In this document: positions 24,605 to 33,058 of the stretch, one piece after another | Position numbering within the stretch: position 1 is the first letter of the stretch | Layout: the number at the start of each line of letters is the position of its first letter | Assembly (NCBI RefSeq): GCF_900104515.1 | Contig: NZ_FNJL01000004.1 | Span: 1-64,000 of the forward strand | Origin: Paracidovorax cattleyae | Lineage (GTDB): Bacteria; Pseudomonadota; Gammaproteobacteria; Burkholderiales; Burkholderiaceae_C | Reading direction: 5' to 3' | DNA: 64,000 bases | Notes under the pieces: model-generated | What the model saw: the letters and a program-made list of their open reading frames with translations, nothing else | Database searches by the model: none | Told to the model about the DNA's origin: nothing | Position numbers and translations under genes: made by a program

Positions 24605-25428
24605 GCCACATGTCTGGACTTTCCTCCCCGGCACCCGGTGCGGCGGAGGCCGGGCGCTGGGATGCGCATGTGCACGTGTTCGATGCCGGGGCTCCCGTGC
24701 AGCCGGGCCACTACCGTCCGGCACACCAGCCGCTCGCGCGCATCGAGGCACTGGCCGCCGCCCGCGGCGTGGGCCGCCTGGTGCTGGTGCAACCCAGTGT
24801 CTATGGCACCGACAACGGCGTGATGCTGGCGGCGCTGGCCGGTCGCCCCGGCGTGCACCGGGGCGTGGCCGTGGTCGATCCCTCCATCGCCGACGCGGAG
24901 CTGGATCGCATGCATGCCGCGGGCGTGCGCGGCATCCGCTTCAACCTCGTGTCGCCCGTGGGCAACGGCCCGCAGGACCTCGACGCGCTCGCGCCGCGCC
25001 TGCGCGAACGGGGCTGGCACGTGCAGTGGTACGCCCATGCCGCCGATCTCGAACGCATCGCTCCGTGGCACGAGCGCAGCGGCCTGGGCTGCGTGCTCGA
25101 CCACCTGGCGGGCCTGCATGCCGAACTGCCGGCGCAGGACGCGGCCTGGAACCACCTGGACCGCCTGGCCGGCCTGGGCGCCTGGGTGAAGCTGTCGGGC
25201 TGGTACCGGCTGCGCGCCCAGGCCCCCTACACGGCGCTGCGCGCGCACATCGAGCGCGTGGCGCGCCGCATGCCGCAGCGCATGGTGTGGGGGTCGGACT
25301 GGCCGCACACCGCTTTCGCGCCGGACCGGCTGCCGGACTACCCCAGCGTGTGGGCCCCGGTCGTGGAAGCGATCGGCATCGAGGCCGCCGAAGCGGCGCG
25401 GCAGCGGGCCGGGGATCTCTACGCCTGA
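24601..25428 (+). CDS. Amidohydrolase-2 family hydrolase (2-pyrone-4,6-dicarboxylate lactonase-like)
   Basis: 275 residues with a TIM-barrel amidohydrolase fold. Seen: the N-terminal metal motif WDAHVHVFD (HxH), VLVQPSVYGTDN, GIRFNLVSP, the VLDHLAG segment, and the C-terminal WGSDWPHTAF with the catalytic Asp. These resemble LigI-type 2-pyrone-4,6-dicarboxylate lactonases and related cyclic-ester hydrolases. The ATG overlaps the binding-protein stop by four bases (ATGA), so uptake and hydrolysis of one compound are likely coupled. The true substrate cannot be read from sequence. Confidence 0.82.
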   Translation: MSHMSGLSSPAPGAAEAGRWDAHVHVFDAGAPVQPGHYRPAHQPLARIEALAAARGVGRLVLVQPSVYGTDNGVMLAALAGRPGVHRGVAVVDPSIADAELDRMHAAGVRGIRFNLVSPVGNGPQDLDALAPRLRERGWHVQWYAHAADLERIAPWHERSGLGCVLDHLAGLHAELPAQDAAWNHLDRLAGLGAWVKLSGWYRLRAQAPYTALRAHIERVARRMPQRMVWGSDWPHTAFAPDRLPDYPSVWAPVVEAIGIEAAEAARQRAGDLYA

Positions 25429-25551
25429 GGGCTGCGGGCCCGGGTGACATGTCTCTCGGGCAGAATCCGGGCAGACTCTCCTGACGGCCATGATCCAGAC
25501 CCTTTTGCTCCCGCCTTGCCGGCGCCGCACCGCACGCCACGGGGGCCGCGC

Positions 25552-26475
25552 ATGAAGCCCCTGCCGCCGCGCACGCTGCTCTGGATCTCGGTCGGCGTGG
25601 CGTTCGCCACCATCGGCCTCAAGGGCACCGCCTGGTACCTGACCGGCTCCGTCGGACTGCTGTCGGACGCGCTCGAATCGTTCGTGAACCTGGCGGGCGC
25701 CGTGTTCGCGCTCATGATGGTCACGGTGGCGGAACGACCGGCCGACGGCGACCATCCCTTCGGCCACCACAAGGCCGAGTACTTTTCTTCCGGTTTCGAG
25801 GGCATCCTCGTGCTGGGCGCGGCGCTGGCCATCCTCTGGGCCTCGGTGCACCGGCTGCTGGTGCCCGCACCCATCGAGCAGTTGGGCTGGGGCCTGGCGC
25901 TGTCGGTGGCCAGCTCGGCCCTCAACGGCCTGCTCGCCTGGATGATGCTGCACTCGGCGCGGGCTTACCGCTCCGTGGCGCTGGAGGGCGATGCCCGGCA
26001 CCTGATCACGGACGTCTGGACATCGGCCGGCGTGGTGGCAGGCATCCTCGGCGTGATGGCCACGGGCTGGCTCTGGCTCGATCCCGTGGTGGCGATCGCC
26101 GTGGCGCTGAACATCATGCGGGAAGGCTCCCGCCTCGTCTGGCGCGCGTCGCAGGGCCTGATGGACGAAGCCGTGGAGCCCGGGGAGCGCGCGGCGATCG
26201 ACGGGGCGCTGGCGGCGTTCGCGCAGCGCCAGCCCGGCGTGCATTTCGACCACGTGGCCACGCGCCGCGCCGGGCGCCGCCGGCACGTGTCCCTGCACCT
26301 GCACGTGCCCGGCGACTGGAGCCTGGCCCGGGCCGCGCGGCTGCGGGGCGCGGTAGAGCAGGCGCTGGTGGATGCCGTGCCCGGCCTGCGCGCCACCATC
26401 GAACTGCTTCCGACCGGCGTGGAGGCGGTGGCCACCCCCATGGAAGACGAAGAAACGAGGAGCCTGCACCCATGA
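25552..26475 (+). CDS. Cation diffusion facilitator (CDF) transporter
   Basis: 307 residues. About six membrane segments (1-~200) are followed by a cytoplasmic domain (~205-307). Seen: the helix 2 metal site [30 protein letters not shown], and the helix 5 site [13 protein letters not shown] (HxxxD). This pattern fits divalent metal/proton antiport (Zn, Fe, Mn or Co), and the exact metal is not predictable here. Its stop overlaps the dtd start by four bases. The ATG at 25552 lacks a strong ribosome-binding site, but earlier in-frame codons have no homology. Confidence 0.9.
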   Translation: MKPLPPRTLLWISVGVAFATIGLKGTAWYLTGSVGLLSDALESFVNLAGAVFALMMVTVAERPADGDHPFGHHKAEYFSSGFEGILVLGAALAILWASVHRLLVPAPIEQLGWGLALSVASSALNGLLAWMMLHSARAYRSVALEGDARHLITDVWTSAGVVAGILGVMATGWLWLDPVVAIAVALNIMREGSRLVWRASQGLMDEAVEPGERAAIDGALAAFAQRQPGVHFDHVATRRAGRRRHVSLHLHVPGDWSLARAARLRGAVEQALVDAVPGLRATIELLPTGVEAVATPMEDEETRSLHP

Positions 26476-26936
26476 TGGGCCTGCTGCAGCGCGTGCGCGA
26501 GGCGCGCGTGGAGATCGACGGAGAGATCGCGGGCCGCATCGGCCCGGGCCTGCTGGTGCTGGTCTGCGCCGAGCGCGGCGATACCGAGGCCGAGGCCGGC
26601 CGCCTGCTGGACAAGCTGCTCAAGCTGCGCATCTTTGCGGACGAGGCAGGCAAGATGAACCGCAGCGTGCAGGATGTGGGCGGGGGACTGCTGCTGGTGA
26701 GTCAGTTCACCCTGGCGGCCGACACGCGCGGCGGCAACCGCCCCAGCTTCGCGCAGGCCGCGGCGCCCGGGGACGGCCGCAGGCTGTACGACTATTTCGT
26801 GGAGCGGGCCCGGGCCCTGCACCCGGTGGTGGAAACCGGGCGCTTCGCGGCCGAGATGCAGGTGCACCTCGTCAACGACGGGCCGGTGACGATCCCCCTG
26901 CGGATCGCCCCGCCGGGCACCATTAACGGCTCCTAG
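26472..26936 (+). CDS. dtd: D-aminoacyl-tRNA deacylase
   Basis: 154 residues (the family is ~145-150). It removes D-amino acids and glycine mischarged on tRNA. Seen: the N-terminal [15 protein letters not shown], the catalytic [17 protein letters not shown], and the C-terminal NDGPVTIPL with the cross-subunit Gly-cisPro motif. There are two start candidates, 26472 and 26475. The first overlaps the CDF stop (ATGA). Confidence 0.95.
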   Translation: MMGLLQRVREARVEIDGEIAGRIGPGLLVLVCAERGDTEAEAGRLLDKLLKLRIFADEAGKMNRSVQDVGGGLLLVSQFTLAADTRGGNRPSFAQAAAPGDGRRLYDYFVERARALHPVVETGRFAAEMQVHLVNDGPVTIPLRIAPPGTINGS

Positions 26937-26941
26937 AACGG

Positions 26942-27041
26942 CTCACGGGGCCCAGCGAAGCGGTTCTGGCGAGGCGCTGCATCGCAGGCAGTACGATGAG
27001 TACGACAAGATGCGGCAACGACGCCGGAAGGGCTCCGTGAG
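26942..27041. repeat. Intergenic repeat element, copy 1 (REP-like, imperfect inverted ends)
   Basis: A ~100-base element filling the dtd-ybeY gap. Its ends CTCACGGGGCCC (26942-26953) and GGGCTCCGTGAG (27030-27041) are inverted repeats with one mismatch, and internal GGTTCTGGCG faces CGCCGGAAG, so it can fold. A 35-base core at 26955-26989 recurs without mismatch at 27575-27609, on the other side of ybeY and in the same orientation. Extending left, 38 of 39 bases agree. It has no coding potential. Confidence 0.75.
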
Positions 27042-27047
27042 TCGTTC

Positions 27048-27506
27048 TCAGTCGGCGTAGGGGTCGGCGAAGCCCAGCTCCTCCATGATGGCCGTCTCGT
27101 AGGCCTCCATCTCGTCGGCGTCCTCGGTGCTGGTCTCGTGGTCCCAGCCCTGGGCGTGCAGGGTGCCGTGCACCAGCAGGTGGGCGTAGTGCTCGTGCAG
27201 GGCCTTGTTCTGCTCGCGCGCCTCGCGCTCGACCACGGGGGCGCAGAGGATGAGGTCGGCCATGACCACGGGCTCCTGCGCGTAGTCGAAGGTGAGCACG
27301 TTGGTGGCGTAGTCCTTGTGCCTGTACTCGCGGTTCAGGGCCTGGCCCTCCTCGGCATCGACGATGCGCACGGTGATCTCCGCGTCGGTGGCGAGCGCGT
27401 GGCGGATCCAGCGGGCCACGGCATGGCGGGGCAGGGCGTCGCGGTGGGCCTGCACCCCGGCGAACCGGGCGAACTGCAGTGAAAGGTTGAGCTGGTTCAG
27501 GGCCAT
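27048..27506 (-). CDS. ybeY: Endoribonuclease/rRNA maturation factor YbeY
   Basis: 152 residues. Zinc-dependent single-strand RNase for 16S rRNA 3' maturation and ribosome quality control. Seen: [29 protein letters not shown], and the metal motif [11 protein letters not shown] (H3 type HGxLHxxGxDH). In most proteobacteria ybeY follows phoH directly. Here the phoH gene lies upstream on the same strand but 2.2 kb away, separated by three genes on the opposite strand. Copies of one repeat element flank ybeY on both sides. Confidence 0.95.
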   Translation of the reverse strand: MALNQLNLSLQFARFAGVQAHRDALPRHAVARWIRHALATDAEITVRIVDAEEGQALNREYRHKDYATNVLTFDYAQEPVVMADLILCAPVVEREAREQNKALHEHYAHLLVHGTLHAQGWDHETSTEDADEMEAYETAIMEELGFADPYAD

Positions 27507-27565
27507 GGGAGCCTAGCGTCGTCGTATGGATTGAATGGTTCGCTATTTGATGCGAAAGCCGCCGA

Positions 27566-27640
27566 CGGAACCCGGCGAAGCGGTTCTGGCGAGGCGCTGC
27601 ATCGCAGGCTGCGCGGCGGAGTGCGCCGGGCGTTCCCCCC
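27566..27640. repeat. Intergenic repeat element, copy 2 (shorter form)
   Basis: It contains the same 35-base core (27575-27609) as the element at 26942-27041. Its outer parts differ but also form an imperfect inverted repeat: GGAACCCGGCG on the left against CGCCGGGCGTTCC on the right. It lies in the 366-base gene-free gap between ybeY and the divergent DUF6402-like gene. The rest of that gap holds a C-rich tract and nothing else I can name. Confidence 0.7.
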
Positions 27641-27872
27641 CCCGGCTGTCGCGGGTGTGCCCAAGCGCGTCCAGCCATTTTGCCCCCGTGCCTTTGAAAA
27701 ATATCGATAGTTCGCTATGAAAGAAGAAGCGATTCCCGTCAGGGCCGGTCCCCCCATCGGCGCGGTTGCCCGGCGCCGTTACACGCCGTCACCACGCCGC
27801 CGCTCCATCCCTCCGATCCCGGGCGCCTTTGCCCGGAGAATCCGGCCCCGAAAACGAGGAGAGGGAAGGGTG

Positions 27873-28754
27873 ATGGACCCTATTGTTCAGGTCGATAGAG
27901 AGAAGCTTCGCGCGGAACTCGAAAAGAAACTGCCGCCCAAGGTCCGGCGCTTCCGGCTCGATGAGATTCCGGGTGTGATGCGCTTGCACCTGGGGTGGCC
28001 GGTGGCGGCAGCGTTGATGGCGCGGTGGTTCAGGGGCGTGGGGTTTGCGATCAGTCCGTCGATCAAGCGCAGCCGGTCACCAAATAAGCTACACCAGTTG
28101 CCCGCCTCGCAATTGGAAGAAAACGTGGTCAGCATGGGCTGGGCCTTGGGCTTCTCCCGTGTGCGGGCCGCCGTGTCCCAATTGCAGGCGCAATGGATCA
28201 GCCCTGCGGGGATGGCAGAGCTACAAGATCGAGTCAAACAGCAGACGAGGGGACAGACCCCGCCCTGGCGTTTCGGCAACCTGAACCGGCCGGCCAAGAT
28301 ACTGGATGACACCTGCCAGGTGAATTTCCTGAGCGTGGGCCGACTCAGCGATCCCCTGGACGACTTCTATGGCGCTATGGGCGAGGCCACGCTCAAGATC
28401 GCGGTGTCGGGCCTGGTGACGCCCAGGGAGCGCGGCAAGGTGTCCATCGAGATCGACGAACTGGCCTTCTACCTGCGCGACTCGTATGACTTCAACGACG
28501 ATTCCTTCCTGTCGCAGCCGCTGGGCTTATGGGGGCCTCTCGGCGTGAAGCGTTCCCCCCGGTCCGCAGTGGATATTCCCCTCGACGAGCAGTGGATATA
28601 CGCCGATGCCGACGACGCGAGCCGCCAGAGCTATCTGGTGCAGAACCGGCATTTCCGGCAATGGCGCGCCCTGCATGGCCGGGGCGGGGATTTCATGGTC
28701 GTCTCCGATGTGCACCGCGTGCGCCTCGCGTTCCCGATCACGCTGGAGTGGTGA
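27873..28754 (+). CDS. DUF6402-like protein of unknown function
   Basis: 293 residues without signal peptide or clear membrane segment. Notable stretches: MARWFRGVGFAISPSIK, VVSMGWALGFSRVRAAVSQL, ILDDTCQVNFLSVGRLSDPL, DDFYGAMGEATLKIAVSGLV, LAFYLRDSYDFNDDSFLSQP and NRHFRQWRALHGRGGDFMVV. These match what I recall as DUF6402, a family found in Burkholderiales near contractile-injection genes. Its activity is unknown. GAGGAGAGGGAA precedes the ATG at 27873. The gene overlaps the next by one base (TGATG), and two paralogous small membrane-anchored proteins follow. Base composition is lower in places (31 of 60 G+C at 28081-28140). A toxin/immunity-like cassette is an inference from layout. Confidence 0.68.
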   Translation: MDPIVQVDREKLRAELEKKLPPKVRRFRLDEIPGVMRLHLGWPVAAALMARWFRGVGFAISPSIKRSRSPNKLHQLPASQLEENVVSMGWALGFSRVRAAVSQLQAQWISPAGMAELQDRVKQQTRGQTPPWRFGNLNRPAKILDDTCQVNFLSVGRLSDPLDDFYGAMGEATLKIAVSGLVTPRERGKVSIEIDELAFYLRDSYDFNDDSFLSQPLGLWGPLGVKRSPRSAVDIPLDEQWIYADADDASRQSYLVQNRHFRQWRALHGRGGDFMVVSDVHRVRLAFPITLEW

Positions 28755-29167
28755 TGAAACTGTCCCGACTCAAGAACGTGCCTTGCATCGTCTGGTGCCT
28801 GGCGCTGCATGCCTGCGTGGCGCTGGGCTGGTATGCGACCCGGCCGACGCTTTTCACCATCGACAACAGCCCCCACTATGTATATCGGCTGGAGATTTAC
28901 GACGCATCGCCGTGGCAGCGCATCGTGCATTACGACCAGAAGGATCCGGCCATCGTCCGCCTGTACCGGGTTGAACCCAGGGAACTGCTGGGAGAAAGCG
29001 AGGTGGTCGATCTGTGGTCTGGAGGCGCGACTGCCTGGTATCTTGATCCCCCGGTGGATACGGGCCGGGTCCGCGTGGGCCGCGACGCGGTTTTCGAGAA
29101 CATCCCACCGGAATGCACGGAGGCGGCGCGGATACCGAGCTGCCCCCGCACCCAGCCCGCGGAATAA
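28754..29167 (+). CDS. Membrane-anchored small protein, paralog 1 (candidate immunity)
   Basis: 137 residues. One hydrophobic N-terminal helix (~10-27, [18 protein letters not shown]) is followed by a ~105-residue domain probably in the periplasm, with two Cys near the end (PPECTEAARIPSCP). No family recognised. It is translationally coupled to the DUF6402-like gene (one-base overlap). It aligns without gaps to the next gene: 94 of 137 residues identical by my count. The most conserved parts are the helix, the segment [21 protein letters not shown] and FENIP.ECTEAA. Divergence is strongest at residues 88-112. Confidence 0.75.
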   Translation: MKLSRLKNVPCIVWCLALHACVALGWYATRPTLFTIDNSPHYVYRLEIYDASPWQRIVHYDQKDPAIVRLYRVEPRELLGESEVVDLWSGGATAWYLDPPVDTGRVRVGRDAVFENIPPECTEAARIPSCPRTQPAE

Positions 29168-29222
29168 CCACTTGCGCGAAGCGCCCTGCGCGCCTTCCTC
29201 TTCCTATCCCGATGGAGTGCCG

Positions 29223-29636
29223 ATGAAACTGCCCCGACCCAACACCGTGTCCTGCATTGTCTGGTGTCTGGCGCTGGATGCCTGCGTGGCGCTGGGCTGG
29301 TATGTGACCACGCCGACACTGTTCAACAGCTACAACAGCCCCCACTATGTGTATCGGCTGGAGATCTACCACGCATCGCCGTGGCAGCGCATCGTGCACC
29401 GCGACCAGAAGGTTCCGTCCGTCGTCCGCCTCTACCGGATCGATCCCCGGGAGCGGCTGAGGGAAAGCCAGGTGGTCGACCTTGCGGCCGGCCGTGAGAT
29501 CCGCTGGCAGCTCGACCCGCCCGTGCAAGCCAACAAAGTCTATGTGGGCAAGGAGGTTGTCTTCGAGAACATCCCGCAGGAATGCACGGAGGCGGCGCAG
29601 ATACCGGGTTGCCCCAATACGGAGCCTCCGGCATGA
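29223..29636 (+). CDS. Membrane-anchored small protein, paralog 2 (candidate immunity)
   Basis: 137 residues, exactly the same length as its upstream neighbour, with the same layout: N-terminal helix ([18 protein letters not shown]), conserved [20 protein letters not shown], and a C-terminal Cys pair ([12 protein letters not shown]). The starts lie 469 bases apart, a recent-looking tandem duplication. Duplicated partners with a variable surface are common for immunity proteins. Alternatively they could be structural envelope proteins. It ends 32 bases from the convergent phoH stop. Confidence 0.75.
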   Translation: MKLPRPNTVSCIVWCLALDACVALGWYVTTPTLFNSYNSPHYVYRLEIYHASPWQRIVHRDQKVPSVVRLYRIDPRERLRESQVVDLAAGREIRWQLDPPVQANKVYVGKEVVFENIPQECTEAAQIPGCPNTEPPA

Positions 29637-29668
29637 CCATCCCCGATAGGCGCCAAGTGATCTGCCGG

Positions 29669-30619
29669 TCATGCCGCGCCGGAACGGCTGCTGCGCTGGG
29701 CGTCGTAGGCATCCACAATGCGCGCCACCAGCGGGTGCCGCACCACGTCGGCGGTCGTGAAGCGCGTCACGGCGATGCCCTTGACGCGCTTGAGCACGCG
29801 CTCGGCGTCGATCAGGCCGCTCATCGCGCCCTTGGGCAGGTCGATCTGGCTCACGTCGCCCGTCACCACGGCCCGGGCGCCGAAGCCGATGCGCGTGAGG
29901 AACATCTTCATCTGCTCGGGCGTGGTGTTCTGCGCCTCGTCGAGGATCACGAAGGCGTTGTTGAGCGTGCGCCCGCGCATGAAGGCGAGCGGCGCGATTT
30001 CCAGCGCGTTGCGCTCGAACGCCTTCTGCACCCGGTCGAAGCCCATCAACTCGTAGAGCGCATCGTAGAGCGGGCGCAGGTAGGGGTCCACCTTCTGCGT
30101 GAGGTCGCCGGGCAGGAAGCCCAGGCGTTCGCCGGCCTCGACCGCGGGGCGGGTGAGCACGATGCGCTGCACCGCGCTGCGCTCCAGCGCATCGACGGCG
30201 CAGGCCACTGCGAGGTAGGTCTTGCCGGTGCCGGCCGGGCCGATGCCGAAGGTGATGTCGTGGCTGGCGATGTTGTCCAGGTACACGCTCTGCGTGGGCG
30301 TGCGCGCGCGCAGGTCGGCGCGCCGCGTGTTGAGCACCACGGCCCCGTCGGCCGCCTCCCGCAGGGCGCCGTCGCCGGCCAGCATGAGCTGCACGTGCTC
30401 TTCGGTGACGGGACGGTCGGCGATCTCGTAGATCGCCTGCAGCAGTTCCATCGCCTGGGTGGCCCGGGCCTTGGGGCCGTCCACCTTGAACTGCTCGTGG
30501 CGGTGCGCGATGCCGACGGACAGCGCCGCCTCGATGGTGCGCAGGTGGGCATCGGCGGGGCCGCAGAGGTGCGTGAGCCGGGTGTTGTTGTGGGGAGTGA
30601 ATGTGTGGCGCAGGATCAC
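29669..30619 (-). CDS. phoH: PhoH-like ATPase
   Basis: 316 residues. P-loop ATPase of the PhoH/PhoL type, normally encoded upstream of ybeY and linked with RNA metabolism. Seen: N-terminal [20 protein letters not shown], Walker [29 protein letters not shown], Walker [20 protein letters not shown], and the [11 protein letters not shown] motif. I use the GTG at 30619, which starts the protein with the conserved ILRHTF. Its ribosome-binding site is weak. It is divergent from ruvA, with 48 bases between. Confidence 0.92.
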   Translation of the reverse strand: MILRHTFTPHNNTRLTHLCGPADAHLRTIEAALSVGIAHRHEQFKVDGPKARATQAMELLQAIYEIADRPVTEEHVQLMLAGDGALREAADGAVVLNTRRADLRARTPTQSVYLDNIASHDITFGIGPAGTGKTYLAVACAVDALERSAVQRIVLTRPAVEAGERLGFLPGDLTQKVDPYLRPLYDALYELMGFDRVQKAFERNALEIAPLAFMRGRTLNNAFVILDEAQNTTPEQMKMFLTRIGFGARAVVTGDVSQIDLPKGAMSGLIDAERVLKRVKGIAVTRFTTADVVRHPLVARIVDAYDAQRSSRSGAA

Positions 30620-30667
30620 GCGGATAATTCCGGTTGGACGTCGGCAGGACAAAAAGACAGGACGAAG

Positions 30668-31240
30668 ATGATAGGCAAACTCACCGGCACGCTGCTGGAG
30701 AAAAACCCGCCCGAGGTGCTGGTGGACTGCCATGGCGTGGGCTATGAAGTGCAGGTGCCGATGAGCACCTTCTACAACCTGCCCGCCGTGGGCGAGCGCG
30801 TGCAGCTGCTCACGCAGTTCATCGTACGCGAGGATGCGCAATTGCTCTATGGCTTCGGCAGCGCGCCGGAGCGGCAGGCATTCCGCGAGCTCATCAAGAT
30901 CACCGGCGTCGGGCCGCGCACGGCGCTGGCCATCCTCTCCGGCATGGGCGTGGACGACCTGGCCCAGGCCGTGTCGCTGCAGGAGGGCGGGCGCCTCGTG
31001 AAGGTGCCCGGCATCGGCAAGAAGACCGCCGAGCGCCTGCTGCTGGAGCTCAAGGGCAAGCTGGGCGTGGACATAGGCGCCCGCCCCGAGGCTGCGAACG
31101 ACGCGCAGGCCGACATCCTGCAGGCCCTGCTGGCCCTGGGATACAACGACAAGGAAGGCGCCGCCGCGCTCAAGGCATTGCCGAAGGACGTGGGGGTTAG
31201 CGAGGGCATCAAATTGGCGCTCAAGGCACTGGCGAAGTGA
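30668..31240 (+). CDS. ruvA: Holliday junction branch migration complex subunit RuvA
   Basis: 190 residues. Tetrameric protein that binds four-way junctions and loads the RuvB motor. Seen: N-terminal OB-fold ([20 protein letters not shown]), two helix-hairpin-helix motifs ([20 protein letters not shown] and [20 protein letters not shown]), an acidic flexible linker, and the C-terminal RuvB-binding domain from ~145 ([20 protein letters not shown]). Length is normal. ruvB is not the next gene: 3.8 kb with two protease genes separate them. Confidence 0.96.
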   Translation: MIGKLTGTLLEKNPPEVLVDCHGVGYEVQVPMSTFYNLPAVGERVQLLTQFIVREDAQLLYGFGSAPERQAFRELIKITGVGPRTALAILSGMGVDDLAQAVSLQEGGRLVKVPGIGKKTAERLLLELKGKLGVDIGARPEAANDAQADILQALLALGYNDKEGAAALKALPKDVGVSEGIKLALKALAK

Positions 31241-31249
31241 AGTAGGCCC

Positions 31250-31272
31250 GTCCCGGCACGCCAGTGCCGGAC
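31250..31272 (+). terminator. Candidate terminator after ruvA
   Basis: CCGGCAC (31253-31259) and GTGCCGG (31264-31270) form a perfect seven-pair stem with a four-base loop ten bases after the ruvA stop, extended by a GT/AC pair across a bulge. There is no T run. It suggests that ruvA transcription need not continue into the protease genes. Confidence 0.45.
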
Positions 31273-31294
31273 GCTGGGGGAGGGGCGAGAAAAA

Positions 31295-32899
31295 ATGAGC
31301 CACAACATGAAAAATCACAGGGTTTCCGAATGGAAGATCGCGCGCCGGGGCGGTGTGCTGGCCGGCATCGCGGCAGCATTGCTCATCGCAGGATGCGGCG
31401 GCGGGGGCGGCTCCACTGCCACGGCGTCCTCGTCCGGCGAGGCGGTGCTGCGGGTGGAGTCTGCGGTGCAGCCCGCGGACGCCGCCATGCCGGCGCGCGC
31501 GGCAGCACGTTCCGGGGCCGCCCCGCAGCCCGTGCGGGTGGCGCTGGCGGCACTGCAGTCCGCCCAGGCGGAAGAAACAGAACGGCACGGCGGCCCGCGC
31601 AAGGTGGGCAGCCTGCGCACCGTGCCCGAGACGGCCTCGGCCGCCGGACTGGCCGGCCGCCTGCAATGGACGCCAGCGGCGGACGGCGGCCTGCGGGCCG
31701 CCATCAGCTTCACCGCCGAGGATGCCTACGGCGTGCGCCTGGGCGTGCTGGTGCGCCGGCTGCCCGGGACGGCGCTGCTGCGCGTGTACCGGCAGGACCG
31801 GCCGGACGCCGCCTATGAGACGCGGGGCAGCGACGTTCTGCAGATCCTGGCCCGCAACGCAGCGGCCGGCGACCTGTCGGACGCGGCGAAAACCTGGTGG
31901 ACGCCCGACACGGGCGGCAGCGAAGCCACTCTGGAGATCGACCTGCCACCCGGCACATCTGCCGATGCGCTCGACATCGCCATTCCGTCGCTGGTGCACA
32001 TCCAGGAGGACCTCTCGCTGTCTTCCGGCAGTGATGATGCGCCGGTTGCCAAGAACGTCGGCGACGCCGTGGCCTGCAACCTCGACTCCACCTGCTATGA
32101 CGACTATGCGCAGCAGCGCAACGCCGTGGCGCGCATGGTCTTCGTGGATTCCACCGGGGCGCATTTCTGCACCGGCACGCTACTCAACGACCGCGACGGC
32201 ACGCGCACGCCGTACTTCCTCACCGCCAACCACTGCATCCCGTCCCAGACGGTGGCGTCCACGCTGCAGACCGACTGGTTCTTCCGGTCGTCGTCCTGCA
32301 ACAGCCGCACGCTGTCGCCGGGCGCGGCGACGCGCACCGGCGGTGCCGTGCTGCTCTACTCGGGCGCCGACACCGATACGGCCTTCCTGCGCCTCAACGA
32401 CGCACCGCCGCCCGGCGCCGTGTTCGCGGCGTGGGATGCGGGCCCGCAGGCCGAGTCTTCCGCGATCGTCGGCATCCACCATCCGCGCGGCGACCTGCAG
32501 AGGATCAGCTTCGGCAGCATCATGGGCACGCTCTCGTGCTCCGGCGACCTCGAGAGCCTGACCTGCGACTCCGCGACGGGCGACGCAGCGAACTACTACG
32601 ATGTCGGCCTGGACCGCGGCACGGTGGAGCGCGGCAGCAGCGGCTCGGCGCTATTCCAGGGCGGCAGGGTGATCGGCACGCTCTACGGCTTCTCGGGCGA
32701 CGGGCAATGCTCGGTGGACGGGGTGCGGGTGTACGGCCGCTTCGACCACGCCTACCAGGCGGCGCTCAAGCAATGGCTGTCCCCGGCGACCCCCGCCCGC
32801 CACCGGGGCCACCAGCCGCGTGTGCTTCCCCACCACGGCCACAGCGGCCATGGCACGCCGGCCGCTCCTCAGGAGGCCGCCTCCGTGGCGCAGGGGTGA
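31295..32899 (+). CDS. Lipoprotein serine protease, trypsin fold (lysyl endopeptidase-like), paralog 1
   Basis: 534 residues. The lipoprotein signal has the lipobox LIAGC (Cys ~33), followed by a Gly/Ser linker. A ~170-residue propeptide-like domain ([20 protein letters not shown] onward) leads to a trypsin-fold catalytic part: His in FLTANHC, Asp in DTDTAFLRL, Ser in ERGSSGSALF, with several Cys pairs (CNLDSTC, SSSCNS, CSGDLESLTC). The family includes Achromobacter lysyl endopeptidase. Specificity is not assigned. The last ~35 residues are a His/Pro-rich tail instead of the three repeats of the next gene. It sits with its paralog between ruvA and ruvB. Confidence 0.83.
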   Translation: MSHNMKNHRVSEWKIARRGGVLAGIAAALLIAGCGGGGGSTATASSSGEAVLRVESAVQPADAAMPARAAARSGAAPQPVRVALAALQSAQAEETERHGGPRKVGSLRTVPETASAAGLAGRLQWTPAADGGLRAAISFTAEDAYGVRLGVLVRRLPGTALLRVYRQDRPDAAYETRGSDVLQILARNAAAGDLSDAAKTWWTPDTGGSEATLEIDLPPGTSADALDIAIPSLVHIQEDLSLSSGSDDAPVAKNVGDAVACNLDSTCYDDYAQQRNAVARMVFVDSTGAHFCTGTLLNDRDGTRTPYFLTANHCIPSQTVASTLQTDWFFRSSSCNSRTLSPGAATRTGGAVLLYSGADTDTAFLRLNDAPPPGAVFAAWDAGPQAESSAIVGIHHPRGDLQRISFGSIMGTLSCSGDLESLTCDSATGDAANYYDVGLDRGTVERGSSGSALFQGGRVIGTLYGFSGDGQCSVDGVRVYGRFDHAYQAALKQWLSPATPARHRGHQPRVLPHHGHSGHGTPAAPQEAASVAQG

Positions 32900-33058
32900 C
32901 CTGATCCGGCCGCTCGCCGGGCGTGTGCCGCCCGCAACGGAACGGCCGGGCAGATTCGTTTTGCTGCGGCCGCGCTCGCCCATGGTAACGCGGCCGTGGC
33001 ACATTGATGGGCAGCGGCGGGCATGGTGCCCGTCGAAGCCACAACAGGAGCAGAAGCC

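Noticed and set aside
26942-27640. CRISPR array from the repeated 35-base core
   Set aside because: There are only two copies, 620 bases apart with a complete ybeY gene between them and no cas genes.
32800-32899. Frameshift in protease paralog 1 hiding C-terminal repeats
   Set aside because: I looked in the other two frames downstream of the shared QWLSPA segment and saw no YRFFN/HFYT pattern before the next gene, so the short tail appears genuine.
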